A stretch of DNA of 64,000 bases from JAUIET01 sp964352475. Lineage in GTDB: Bacteria; Pseudomonadota; Gammaproteobacteria; Pseudomonadales; JAUIET01. The translations under genes were made by a program, and so were the position numbers. This document shows positions 23,769-32,565 of this stretch, one piece after another; the stretch's first letter is position 1, and each line of letters starts with the position of its first letter. The stretch is taken from contig CAYGSL010000006.1 of assembly GCA_964352475.1 (NCBI GenBank), forward strand, positions 85,532 through 149,531, given 5' to 3'. Under the pieces are notes generated by a model that had not been told where the DNA came from, did no database searches, and worked only from the letters and a program-made list of their open reading frames with translations.

Positions 23769-24449
23769 ATGCCTGGCGCGTTTATAGCCGCAGTAGCAGG
23801 GATTGTCCCGATTCTTGCCGTGCATATTGCCTACGCCATCAGCATCAAGGAGGGCTTTTCGCCCACATGCTTCCCCTACATTGAAGGTTGCACCTCAATT
23901 TCAGCGGCTGCGCGCAATGGTAATGCCTTGTTCCTGTTCCGCGGCTTGATAATTCCGTGCAGCATTATAATGGTAGCGTATTGGCGATTGGTGCAGCTGT
24001 GGTTGACATCAATAGATCAAGAACCCAGCAAGCACAAAGCGATATTGTATTTGGGAGCAACTGGATCACTGTTTTTAATCTTATATGCAGATTACCTGGG
24101 CTCTTCGGGTGAAGCATATCGCTGGATGCGTCGCTATGGCATATTCATGTTTTTTGGCTTAACGCCTTTAGCTCAGCTTTTGCAGGTTCGCGCGCTGCTG
24201 CGCATTTCGCAGTTCAACAGTTTTGTTGCAGCTCAGATTCACCTGGTTCGATGGCAGGCCGGCTTTTGCCTGATCATGCTAGTGTGCGGTGTAATCAGTG
24301 TTACAGCCGACTGGCTGGGGCTGAAGACTCACGAGCTTGGTAATGCTCTGGAGTGGGTGTTTGCCTGGTTCATATTCAACTATTTCCTTATTACTGCCTT
24401 ACTCTGGTCGCGATCCGGAGTTGGGTTTTCTGTAACGTCTAATTGCTAA
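23769..24449 (+). CDS. Integral membrane protein, possibly Frag1/DRAM/Sfk1-like
   Basis: This 226-residue protein has about six hydrophobic helices and few charged loops. The first helix ends before FPYIEGCTSISAAARNGNALF, and a late EWVFAWFIFNYFLITAL helix closes the protein; this pattern recalls the Frag1/DRAM/Sfk1 family. That assignment is tentative. It would reside in the inner membrane. It may be co-transcribed with the 36-residue frame upstream. An AT-rich hairpin (24486-24502) followed by a T run lies after its stop and could end the transcript. Confidence 0.65.
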   Translation: MPGAFIAAVAGIVPILAVHIAYAISIKEGFSPTCFPYIEGCTSISAAARNGNALFLFRGLIIPCSIIMVAYWRLVQLWLTSIDQEPSKHKAILYLGATGSLFLILYADYLGSSGEAYRWMRRYGIFMFFGLTPLAQLLQVRALLRISQFNSFVAAQIHLVRWQAGFCLIMLVCGVISVTADWLGLKTHELGNALEWVFAWFIFNYFLITALLWSRSGVGFSVTSNC

Positions 24450-24581
24450 TTTCGCCGCCTGAGAGGGTATTTGGTGGCTTTATAAACTCTATTTTTTAGA
24501 GTACTATGTTTTTTAGAGATATTGATAACACTAGCGCGTCCCACGATTGGTAATTCGCGTCTTCGGCAATAGGAAGCAGGA

Positions 24582-25115
24582 ATGAATAGTGAACAATTGG
24601 TGCCCGTGCCCGGCGAGAAAACTGGCAATGGAGAAAATTCGCAACCGACAATAGCGCGACAGCTATTGTGGGTGTGGGCAGTGTGTGGGCTGCTGTTATT
24701 TAGCTCGCTTGAACTGCAACCACCCATAGCGGCAAAGTATTGGTTGCTGCTGCTAGTGATCGGGGTGAGCACCTCAATTTGCTTAGTCGCAATCTGGCTG
24801 CGCAGCGCTGATGAAACTGCGCAGGCAGCGGCTAAACCTTGGGTGCTACATTACTCAGCGCTGTTAGTTGTGGGTGCTTTGGCAGTTTTGAATCTTCAAC
24901 ACACAGGGGCACAAGCGGAAGCAGCTGCGTATTCTCTGTTACTGACCTGTAGCTTGGGCTTTATGACAGCAGGTATTTATTTGCAAAAGAGGTTTTTGGC
25001 GTTCGGTCTGGCATTAGCCTTCTGTTACTTGTACTGGATGTTACAAGGAGCGGCACCAGGACTGGTCACCGGCTTGGTTTTCGCCGGTGGCCTGCTCTCA
25101 ATATCACGCGCATAG
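24582..25115 (+). CDS. Small integral membrane protein of unknown function
   Basis: This 177-residue protein has a polar N-terminus (about 35 residues) followed by about five closely packed hydrophobic helices. I do not recognise a family. It ends 29 bp before a winged-helix regulator gene on the same strand. Pairing of a small membrane protein with an HTH_34-type regulator suggests a sensor or regulated-target relation, which is inference only. Confidence 0.7.
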   Translation: MNSEQLVPVPGEKTGNGENSQPTIARQLLWVWAVCGLLLFSSLELQPPIAAKYWLLLLVIGVSTSICLVAIWLRSADETAQAAAKPWVLHYSALLVVGALAVLNLQHTGAQAEAAAYSLLLTCSLGFMTAGIYLQKRFLAFGLALAFCYLYWMLQGAAPGLVTGLVFAGGLLSISRA

Positions 25116-25144
25116 AATCTATAATTGTTATACGGCACCTCTCG

Positions 25145-25614
25145 ATGAACGCCAGCCTGCAATTAGACCTCAGTGGTTTCGATCGGCTGCTAGAGCATCG
25201 GTCGCGGCTGGTGATTTGTGTTTTACTGGGTGCAGAGCAAAGCCTTAACTTTCGTGATTTCAAACAATTACTCAATGAAACCGATGGTAATCTANNNNNN
25301 NNNNNNNNNNNNNNNNNNNNNNNNNNNNNNNNNNNNNNNNNNNNNNNNNNNNNNNNNNNNNNNNNNNNNNNNNNNNNNNNNNNNNNNNNNNNNNAAGCCT
25401 TAACTTTCGTGATTTCAAACAATTACTCAATGAAACCGATGGTAATCTAGGTGCGCAGCTGAGAAAACTGGAAGACGCAGGCTACTTAAAAGTGAAAAAG
25501 GAATTTTCAGATCGCAAGCCAATCAGTCGATATTCGCTGACTAAGAAAGGTCTTGGCGCGCTTGCCGAACACGTGGACGCCCTGCAACGCCTTACCCAGG
25601 AATTTCAAGTGTGA
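25145..25614 (+). CDS. Winged-helix transcriptional regulator interrupted by an assembly gap
   Basis: As written the gene is split by 100 N. The 55 bases before the gap recur directly after it. If the N run and one copy are removed, the frame closes without a break and gives a 104-residue protein. The joined protein reads MNASLQLDLSGFDRLLEHRS, then a helix-turn-helix (LNFRDFKQLLNETDGNLGAQ), LRKLEDAGYLKVKKEF and a beta-wing (PISRYSLTKKG). This matches the small MarR/ArsR-like winged-helix (HTH_34) proteins. It probably acts as a dimeric DNA-binding regulator. It follows the membrane-protein gene by 29 bp. Confidence 0.8.
25240..25449 (+). repeat. 55-bp direct repeat flanking the gap (contig-end overlap)
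   Basis: Bases 25240-25294 and 25395-25449 are identical, and the N run begins and ends exactly at their inner edges. This is the pattern left when two contigs that share a k-mer-length end are scaffolded instead of merged. It is not a biological repeat in my reading. Confidence 0.85.
25295..25394. other. Scaffold gap of exactly 100 N
   Basis: The run is exactly 100 N, a conventional placeholder for a gap of unknown length. Flanking overlap indicates that the true gap is zero or negative (about -55 bp). Confidence 0.97.
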
Positions 25615-25668
25615 TTCGGTTACACTTCGCCCCCTTTTATGCTGCGGCGAATCCAGGGAGCCTCTGAA

Positions 25669-26520
25669 TTGGCAAACGTTCAAGAAGCCAACATCAATTT
25701 CAAAGTGTCCGATGAGCTTGTGCTGAAAGCAACCGCTTATGGTGAACCGGGTGCAAACATTGTGCTGTTCGCACACGGCGGCGGGCAAACACGATTCTCG
25801 TGGGGGAATACCGCGCGCGCACTGGCACTTGAAGGTTGGTATGCAATTGCCTATGACCATCGTGGGCACGGCGAATCGAGTTGGGTCAAAGACCAGGATT
25901 ACGCCTTGCCCCGCTTCGCAGATGACTTACATGCGCTGGTGAAACAACTGCCTGCCCAGCCAGTAGTGGTGGGTGCATCACTTGGTGGCATGAGTGCAAT
26001 GCTGGCAGAGGGCGAAACCGCGGAGCAGCTGTTTCGGGCAGTGGTGCTGGTGGATATTACACCGCGCATGAATGACGAAGGCGCCAAAGGCATTATCGGC
26101 TTTATGATGGAGCGTGTTGAGGAGGGCTTTGGTAGTCTGGAGGAAGCTGCCGATGTAATCGCTAGCTACACACAACGACCAAAACGCAAAAATCTTGATG
26201 GTCTCAGCAAGAATTTACGACTGGATGACGACGGTCGCTATCGCTGGCATTGGGACCCCGCTTTCGCCCGGCAACGCCACGGCGTAGAGAACCTGGGGCT
26301 TCCAGAACGTTTGGAAACTGCGGTACAGAACATCTCAGCACCTATGTTGTTGATTCGTGGCGCCAGAAGTAATCTGGTCACTGAAGAACTGGCTGAGGAA
26401 TTTTTGCGTCAGGTGCCACACGCAGAACAGGTGGACGTGGCAAATGCACACCACATGGTGGCAGGTGATCGTAACGATATATTCTCTGCAGCGGTAATTG
26501 ACTTCGTGCAGCGTTTATAA
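25669..26520 (+). CDS. Alpha/beta hydrolase
   Basis: The protein has about 283 residues in the alpha/beta hydrolase fold: oxyanion segment FAHGGGQTRFSW, AYDHRGHGES, nucleophile elbow VGASLGGM (Ser), a late Asp region (IRGARSNLVTEELAEEF) and catalytic His in NAHHMVAGD. The sequence resembles epoxide-hydrolase/haloperoxidase-like esterases. The TTG at 25669 has AGGGAG at good spacing and gives the natural N-terminus. An ATG at 25639 would add ten residues. Substrate unknown. It follows the regulator gene by about 55 bp on the same strand. Confidence 0.85.
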   Translation: MANVQEANINFKVSDELVLKATAYGEPGANIVLFAHGGGQTRFSWGNTARALALEGWYAIAYDHRGHGESSWVKDQDYALPRFADDLHALVKQLPAQPVVVGASLGGMSAMLAEGETAEQLFRAVVLVDITPRMNDEGAKGIIGFMMERVEEGFGSLEEAADVIASYTQRPKRKNLDGLSKNLRLDDDGRYRWHWDPAFARQRHGVENLGLPERLETAVQNISAPMLLIRGARSNLVTEELAEEFLRQVPHAEQVDVANAHHMVAGDRNDIFSAAVIDFVQRL

Positions 26521-26534
26521 GCAACAACGACCGC

Positions 26535-27209
26535 CTACTCTACAATACGAACAACGTCGCCAAGGTCGGCGCGCCCCACTCGGCAATTGTTTGCCGGGTG
26601 CTCTTCATCTTCATAGCCAAATGACACACCAAACAACACTTTGTTTGTCTCTGCAACATTCAAAGCCTCGCGCAGCATATCGGCATTCATACTTAGCGCG
26701 GTCTGTGGGCAGCTTGCAAGTCCGTGAGCCACCAGGCTAAGCATCACCGATTGAGCATACATGCCCAAATCAGCCGCCTCGCGCAGCCCAAAAGGCTCCG
26801 GCAGAAAAAAGAACGCGACATGAGGCGCGTCAAAAAAAACGAAATTTCGCATGAAGGCCTCGTTTCGGCGCTGTTTGTCCTCTCGAGCAATATCCTGCGC
26901 TGAATAAAGCTGGTTGGCAGCATCGTATTGGCGTTCTTTGTAAACACCCTCGTATTGCCCGTCATAAGGGAAGTCCATGCTGAACTGACCTTCAAGAAAA
27001 CCGTTGCTAAATTTCTCTCGCAGCTCATCGCATTTGGCACCACTGGCAACCACAACTTGCCACGGCTGGGTATTGCAATTGGAGGGCGCATGTTGCGCGC
27101 ATTGAAAGACGCTCTCAATAACAGAGCGGTCAACAGGCTCTTTTTTAAAGCCGCGAACACTGCGTCGCTGCTTGACAATCTCGGAAAAAACCTGGCGCCG
27201 ATCACTCAT
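26535..27209 (-). CDS. Nitroreductase family protein
   Basis: The protein has about 224 residues with FMN-binding nitroreductase motifs: RRSVRGFKKEPVD at the N-terminus, QHAPSNCNTQPWQVVV and a late GMYAQSVMLSLVAHGLASCPQ. Such flavoproteins use NAD(P)H to reduce nitro, quinone or enone compounds in the cytoplasm. I prefer the ATG at 27209, where family similarity begins. The frame from 27281 adds a leader that overlaps the region upstream of rapA. It faces the hydrolase gene. Confidence 0.87.
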   Translation of the reverse strand: MSDRRQVFSEIVKQRRSVRGFKKEPVDRSVIESVFQCAQHAPSNCNTQPWQVVVASGAKCDELREKFSNGFLEGQFSMDFPYDGQYEGVYKERQYDAANQLYSAQDIAREDKQRRNEAFMRNFVFFDAPHVAFFFLPEPFGLREAADLGMYAQSVMLSLVAHGLASCPQTALSMNADMLREALNVAETNKVLFGVSFGYEDEEHPANNCRVGRADLGDVVRIVE

Positions 27210-27315
27210 ACTAAACTCATTGCACTGTTTACTGTTTCGATGTCGCATTGTCCTTGAAAAGCTGGCGAAAAGCACTAACATAGCGTGCCGTTTTCAGACT
27301 CGATCTCTTACCAGA

Positions 27316-30201
27316 ATGCAAGCTTTGCCTAACTTCGTACCCGGTCAGCGTTGGATTAACGACGCTGAATTACAACTAGGCCTGGGTACTGTTTTAACAG
27401 TTGAGCATCGCACGGTACAGATTGTATTTTTGGCGTCTGGCGAAACGCGGGTATATGCCAAACAAACTGCACCGCTTACACGAGTGCGGTTTAGTACTGG
27501 CGACGAAATACGGTGTGATGACGGTAGCTTGCTGGCAGTGGAATCGGTGCTTGAATCTGATGGATTACTTATCTATCAAGGCAGCAGCGACACTGGAGAA
27601 CGAAGAGATATACCTGAGACCATGCTGGACAATTTTATCCAGCTCAATAAACCACAGGATCGTTTGTTTACAGGCCAGATAGATAACAACAAATGGTTTG
27701 AATTGCGTTACCAGAGCTGGTTTGAGAAAGCACGTCTCGCACATTCAGAGCTGCACGGTTTAACCGGCGCACGAACCAGTTTAATTCCACACCAATTGTA
27801 TATTGCACACGAGGTTGCGCGGCGTTTTGCACCACGCGTGTTATTGGCTGATGAAGTAGGTTTGGGTAAAACTATTGAAGCGGGTTTGATACTGCATCAT
27901 CAACTGCTGACCGAGCGCGCTCAACGGGCGTTGATTGTTGTACCTGATCCACTTTTGCATCAGTGGCTTGTGGAAATGCTGCGCAAGTTCAATTTGCATT
28001 TCAGTATATACGATCAGCAGCGTTTGGCATCTGATGCTGACGATTTGCTGGATGAATTCGGCGAGCAATCCATCATTGATGAAGTACTCAGCGCAGAACA
28101 AACAGACACTAACCCGTTTATGCAGGAACAATTGGTTTTGTGTAGCCTGGATTTTCTGCGTGACAATCCCAATGCCTTTGAGCAGGCCGCCGCCGCTGAG
28201 TGGGACTTACTGATTGTTGACGAGGCTCATCACCTGGAGTGGAGTGAAACTGCGCCCAGCCTCGAATACAAACTCGTTGAACAACTGGCAAATAAAACAG
28301 CCGGCGTGTTACTGCTAACTGCGACCCCTGAGCAACTCGGCAAAGAAAGCCATTTCGCCAGATTGCGATTACTGGACCCGGATCGTTTCAGTTCGTTTGC
28401 TGAATTCAGCGCAGAGGAGCAAAGCTACGAACCCATCGCTGATGCAATAGAGTTGTTGCTGAACGAAAACACAGATGCTGACGCCTTGCTTAATGCAATC
28501 ACGCCGCTACTTGATGCTGATGAGGACTCGAAACTACTGACTGGGCTGGAAAGCAGCGGTGCGCAGGAACAAAAGGAAACGCGCACCGACCTGATCGATC
28601 ATTTGCTAGACCGCCACGGCACAGGCCGGGTGTTGTTTCGCAATACCCGAGCGGCCATTTCAGGCTTTCCTGGCCGCGAGTTGCACGCTTACCCTATGCC
28701 CAGGCCTGACGCTTACGATCAAGCTCACTTGACGCCTGAACGACTCTACCGCAACAGCACACCTTCTCCTGCCTGGGTCAGTATTGACCCTCGAATTGCC
28801 TGGCTGGAGCAGCTGATTAAAGATCACCGCGGCGAAAAATTACTGTTGATTGCGGCAAGCTCTGAAACAGCACTGGATATTTCTGAAGCGCTGCGGGTAA
28901 ACACCGGATTTCAGGCCGCTGTATTCCATGAAGGCATGAGTATCGTTGAGCGTGACCGCGCCGCGGCGTTCTTCGCAGACGAAGACTATGGCAGCCAATT
29001 GCTGATTTGTTCGGAAATTGGCAGTGAAGGCCGCAATTTCCAATTTGCACACCATTTACTGTTGTTTGATCTGCCGTCCAACCCGGACCTGCTTGAGCAA
29101 CGTATAGGCAGATTGGACCGAATAGGTCAGACGGACACCATTAAAATCCATATACCCTATTTTGAGTCTAGCGCACAGGAAGTGTTATTCCGCTGGTACC
29201 ACGAGGGTATGAATGCGATTGAACAAGCCTGCCCGGCAGCACACACCGTGTTTGTTGAGATGGGTCAGGAGCTACGCGCTATTGAGCAACGCGGTGCAAA
29301 CGACCCCGACTTCATCACGCGTACACGCGAATTAACCGAAGCCCTTAACGAACAACTGCACAATGGCCGGGACCGGCTGCTGGAATATAACTCCTGTCGT
29401 ACACACGTGGCATCGGCACTCGCCGAACAAGCAGTGGAAGAAGACTCTGCCTGCAACTTACCCGAATTTATGGAGTTGGTTTTCGATTGCTTTGGCGTGC
29501 ACAGCGAACCGCACAGTGAACGCGCCACGATAATTCGCCCTGCAGAAAACATGTACGCGCCTTTCCCGCTGCTGCAAGATGAAGGTATGACGGTGACCTA
29601 CGACCGAGGCACCGCGTTGGCCAATGAAGACTGGCATTTTTTAACCTGGGATCATCGCATGGTGATCGGCGCTCTGGATTTAATACTCGGGGCTGAGAAA
29701 GGAAACTGCGCTGCCATTGCCGTTAAAACAGCCGGGCTGAAACCTGGCACCTTGTTGCTGGAAACGCTGTTTGTAATCGACAGCCCCCAGCAAACCAGCC
29801 GCTACCTGCCACCCAGCACCATACGTGTTCTGGTCAATGAACAAGGCCAGGCCCTGCATCACGCAGTGAGCTTTGATCTGCTCAATTCAGCCGCGCAGGT
29901 ACTGGACCGCAAAACCTCGGTTAAAGTTGTGAAAGCACGTAATACTGTATTGGAAGGTTTAATCAAACGAACTAGAAGCCTCGCCGAAGAGCAGTCGCAA
30001 GGGTTGCTAGAGCAAGCCCACCGAAGTGCAGAACATGCGCTTAACGAGGAAATAAGCCGGCTGGAAACTCTGCAAAGAATAAACCCGAATGTGCGCGACG
30101 TTGAAATTCAGGCATTGAGACAGGAACTGAGCAAGGTCAACAGCGTTATTGATGCGATGGTATTGCGGCTGGATGCTCTGCGAGTGATTGTAGCGGTATA
30201 G
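27316..30201 (+). CDS. rapA: RNA polymerase-associated ATPase RapA (SWI2/SNF2 family)
   Basis: The protein has about 961 residues, close to E. coli RapA (968). It has N-terminal Tudor-like domains (about 1-110), an SNF2 helicase core with Walker A LLADEVGLGKTIEAG (about 176-190), DEAHH (about 300) and helicase C-terminal motifs GSEGRNFQFAHHL and QRIGRLDRIGQ, then RapA spacer and C-terminal domains. It recycles stalled RNA polymerase. The ATG at 27316 gives the family N-terminus (PNFVPGQRWI). The frame upstream to 27172 is an extension over the nitroreductase promoter region. Its last 56 bp overlap convergently with the radical SAM gene. Confidence 0.95.
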   Translation: MQALPNFVPGQRWINDAELQLGLGTVLTVEHRTVQIVFLASGETRVYAKQTAPLTRVRFSTGDEIRCDDGSLLAVESVLESDGLLIYQGSSDTGERRDIPETMLDNFIQLNKPQDRLFTGQIDNNKWFELRYQSWFEKARLAHSELHGLTGARTSLIPHQLYIAHEVARRFAPRVLLADEVGLGKTIEAGLILHHQLLTERAQRALIVVPDPLLHQWLVEMLRKFNLHFSIYDQQRLASDADDLLDEFGEQSIIDEVLSAEQTDTNPFMQEQLVLCSLDFLRDNPNAFEQAAAAEWDLLIVDEAHHLEWSETAPSLEYKLVEQLANKTAGVLLLTATPEQLGKESHFARLRLLDPDRFSSFAEFSAEEQSYEPIADAIELLLNENTDADALLNAITPLLDADEDSKLLTGLESSGAQEQKETRTDLIDHLLDRHGTGRVLFRNTRAAISGFPGRELHAYPMPRPDAYDQAHLTPERLYRNSTPSPAWVSIDPRIAWLEQLIKDHRGEKLLLIAASSETALDISEALRVNTGFQAAVFHEGMSIVERDRAAAFFADEDYGSQLLICSEIGSEGRNFQFAHHLLLFDLPSNPDLLEQRIGRLDRIGQTDTIKIHIPYFESSAQEVLFRWYHEGMNAIEQACPAAHTVFVEMGQELRAIEQRGANDPDFITRTRELTEALNEQLHNGRDRLLEYNSCRTHVASALAEQAVEEDSACNLPEFMELVFDCFGVHSEPHSERATIIRPAENMYAPFPLLQDEGMTVTYDRGTALANEDWHFLTWDHRMVIGALDLILGAEKGNCAAIAVKTAGLKPGTLLLETLFVIDSPQQTSRYLPPSTIRVLVNEQGQALHHAVSFDLLNSAAQVLDRKTSVKVVKARNTVLEGLIKRTRSLAEEQSQGLLEQAHRSAEHALNEEISRLETLQRINPNVRDVEIQALRQELSKVNSVIDAMVLRLDALRVIVAV

Positions 30202-32143
30202 CATTTTGCGTGAGCGCGAGTTCTGGCTGAAGACGCCATTGGGCGCGCATCCAGCTACCGCCATCTGGGTCTTTTAACACCTCACCAACGCCACCCGGAT
30301 GCTCAAAGTAAAGCGCCTGCCGTTGTTCTTTAAAACAGGCATCAATGGGTAGGTTCAGTTTTTCCAATGCACTAACCACGCTTGCTGCGTCAAACTCGAA
30401 CTCTACGTTTTCACGGGATTGCTTACCGGTGCGCGGACATATTGCTGCATCCAATGAGAGCACTTTTAAAGCGCGATCAATCAGATGAGGATCTGCTTGA
30501 TGCTGTTCGCACCAATCAACCAGCGCTGCACGAATAACCTTGAAGCTGCGTTCACGCTCAGCTATTAGTCTCAGATAGATCGCGGCCCTGCCTTCATAAA
30601 CCCCCAATTTGTCTTCAGATTGCAAAGCAAATTCAGAAAGCAATCTCTTTAGCAAAACCCTTAGCAGAGGAGTTGCCGGTAAGTTCTGTTGCATCGCCAA
30701 AAATCGAATCGTCAGTGGCATCATATGACCATGCATCAAGATCATATGAGCGGCAATTAGAAAGTAACCATCCAAGCCTTCATCTCTGCTAAACGTATGG
30801 CAGGCTACAACGTACTCACCTTTGGCTTTGCCATAACCCGCAACGGGTACGGCTTCGATCTGATACTCGTCACGACGTTGATAAAACTCTGTACCGGGCA
30901 ACAAGGTGTAGCCAAAAATATTGATGTTCGGAAAAGTTGCCAGTAACTGGTCCAGGTTGCGCTCGAAATCAGCCAGGTTGTCGCCTGGCAACCCCCAGAT
31001 CAATTCCGCGGCTATTGGTACACCAGCATCCGCCATTTCTCTGGCAATAGGCTCGTATTTGTTAGCCGCCATATTTTTGCGATTCGACAGTTCAAGCGCC
31101 AATGGCGTCAGGGTTTGCAAGGCCAGTTGATAATGGGGTAGCAAGCCATTCTGATTCAGCAGTAACACGATTTGCTGCACCTTGGGGCTGTGTTTTTTTG
31201 ACCAGCTGGTGGCAAAAGTTCTTGGCAGCCCGGTCTCGCTCTTTAAATCACAAATTAACTGCGTTTTTTCAAGGTCTTCGCGCAAGGCGCCGAAGTTGGA
31301 ATCTGCCAACCAGATATTTTCAATTCCGGCCGCAACCACCTTCTGCCAATCATCGCGTATTCTATCCATGGAAAACTGATGCATTTTGGTGCCAATGGCA
31401 CCAGTACCCCATTCGCAGAATGCGCATTTAAACGGGCACCCACGACTGGTCTCGTAAGCAATCGAGTCGTACAGCGGCTGCCCGGCATCATCTGTTAAAG
31501 CAACCACATCAAGCGCGGACGGCAGGCGATCAAGTTCAGTCTCTCTGGGTCGCTCCGCGCTACAAACCACATGGCCCGCCTGAGCCCAGGCTAAACCGGC
31601 AATATTCGGCCAGTGCTCAGCAGCTGGATAGTCAAGCAAGTCCGTGAAGGTCTGCTCTCCTTCGCCCAGTACAATCAAATCTATCGGGTCGCTTAACAAA
31701 TAAGTCTCTGCTTCCTGAACATGCGGGCCGCCCGCTACACAAAGAAACTCCGGCAGCTCCCGTTTTAACTCAACGATCAATTGCAGAAATTCCGCGGCGT
31801 TCCAGGTGTAAAAACTGAAGCCCAATATGGGCTGATGATTTGCAGCCAGCGCAGTTTGGCATATCTGCTCCAGTGCCTGTATTCCATCTTCCTTCCAGGC
31901 ATCGATATGCTCTGCATCACGAAAATGCAGCAAGTGAAATTCAGTATCCTCGCTACATTGGCCGTAACGTTGATAATACGCTTGCAGACCACCCGTAGTG
32001 AGTGGCGCGGCATGGAACTGCTCTGAGTCCATGCTGAACAAAAAGACCGGACGTTTGATCAACAACTGAGCCCTGGTTTCAGTGAAAGGCGAATGTACCT
32101 TAAAACCCTCGGCCTGTCCGATTTTTCCCTGACGATCGGCCAA
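30146..32143 (-). CDS. B12-binding domain radical SAM protein
   Basis: The protein has about 665 residues: an N-terminal cobalamin-binding-like domain (FSFYTWN, VAGGPHVQE, LGEGEQTF; residues about 30-200), then the radical SAM cluster motif CPFKCAFC (Cys236, 240, 243), a TIM-barrel core, and a long C-terminal part. This class carries out methylation, ring contraction or other radical chemistry. The specific reaction is unknown. No ATG is available near the N-terminus; TTG at 32143, or a TTG about 27 codons later with AGGG upstream, is likely used. The 3' end overlaps rapA by 56 bp on the opposite strand. There are no other biosynthetic genes around it. Confidence 0.85.
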   Translation of the reverse strand: MADRQGKIGQAEGFKVHSPFTETRAQLLIKRPVFLFSMDSEQFHAAPLTTGGLQAYYQRYGQCSEDTEFHLLHFRDAEHIDAWKEDGIQALEQICQTALAANHQPILGFSFYTWNAAEFLQLIVELKRELPEFLCVAGGPHVQEAETYLLSDPIDLIVLGEGEQTFTDLLDYPAAEHWPNIAGLAWAQAGHVVCSAERPRETELDRLPSALDVVALTDDAGQPLYDSIAYETSRGCPFKCAFCEWGTGAIGTKMHQFSMDRIRDDWQKVVAAGIENIWLADSNFGALREDLEKTQLICDLKSETGLPRTFATSWSKKHSPKVQQIVLLLNQNGLLPHYQLALQTLTPLALELSNRKNMAANKYEPIAREMADAGVPIAAELIWGLPGDNLADFERNLDQLLATFPNINIFGYTLLPGTEFYQRRDEYQIEAVPVAGYGKAKGEYVVACHTFSRDEGLDGYFLIAAHMILMHGHMMPLTIRFLAMQQNLPATPLLRVLLKRLLSEFALQSEDKLGVYEGRAAIYLRLIAERERSFKVIRAALVDWCEQHQADPHLIDRALKVLSLDAAICPRTGKQSRENVEFEFDAASVVSALEKLNLPIDACFKEQRQALYFEHPGGVGEVLKDPDGGSWMRAQWRLQPELALTQNAIPLQSLAEHPAAIPSHQ

Positions 32144-32196
32144 CTGACAGACAACGTGCTATATTTGTTTGTTATGAATTTTTTTCCATTATTGGT

Positions 32197-32541
32197 ATGA
32201 AACTACCACCCAGCAAGTCAGAAATACGCAGCGAGTTGCAGCAGCAAATGCGCGATTACCTGGCCCGCGGTGGTGAAGTACAGGAGGTACCACGCGGTGC
32301 CAGTAGCCGAGATAATGCCGATGGCCCCATCAGGGGAAATAGCTTTGTGCCTAATAGTGGTCAACAAGTTCCAGCGGAAGACAAGCTACCGCTAAATGAC
32401 GTAATCCAGTCGATTGAAGCACGACGCCGGGCAAAAACAACTCGCCCGAAGTCTGCCAAAGAGTACAAACCCAAGCCAAGGCGTAAAATGATATACGATG
32501 ACTTTGGCGAGCCACTGCGTTGGGAGTGGGTTGAAGACTGA
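32197..32541 (+). CDS. Conserved hypothetical protein, basic
   Basis: This 114-residue soluble protein is rich in Arg, Lys and Pro. An N-terminal helix (SEIRSELQQQMRDYLARGG) is followed by EVQEVPRGASSRD, a disordered middle, and a basic tail ending in MIYDDFGEPLRWEWVED. I believe similar small proteins occur in other gammaproteobacteria, but no function is known to me. It starts about 50 bp from the divergent radical SAM gene and converges with the permease gene. A weak hairpin overlaps its stop. Confidence 0.7.
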   Translation: MKLPPSKSEIRSELQQQMRDYLARGGEVQEVPRGASSRDNADGPIRGNSFVPNSGQQVPAEDKLPLNDVIQSIEARRRAKTTRPKSAKEYKPKPRRKMIYDDFGEPLRWEWVED

Positions 32542-32565
32542 ACTATTTACCTGTTCAGAATTTTC

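Noticed and set aside
25066..25422. Minus-strand frame running across the N gap
   Set aside because: It exists only because N was translated as X; it is antisense to the regulator gene.
25240..25449. Direct repeat as a possible insertion target-site duplication or attachment site
   Set aside because: The copies abut the N run exactly and merging restores a gene, so an assembly overlap explains it better.
28817..29055. Overlapping minus-strand frames inside rapA
   Set aside because: They follow the codon structure of rapA on the opposite strand and have no independent support.
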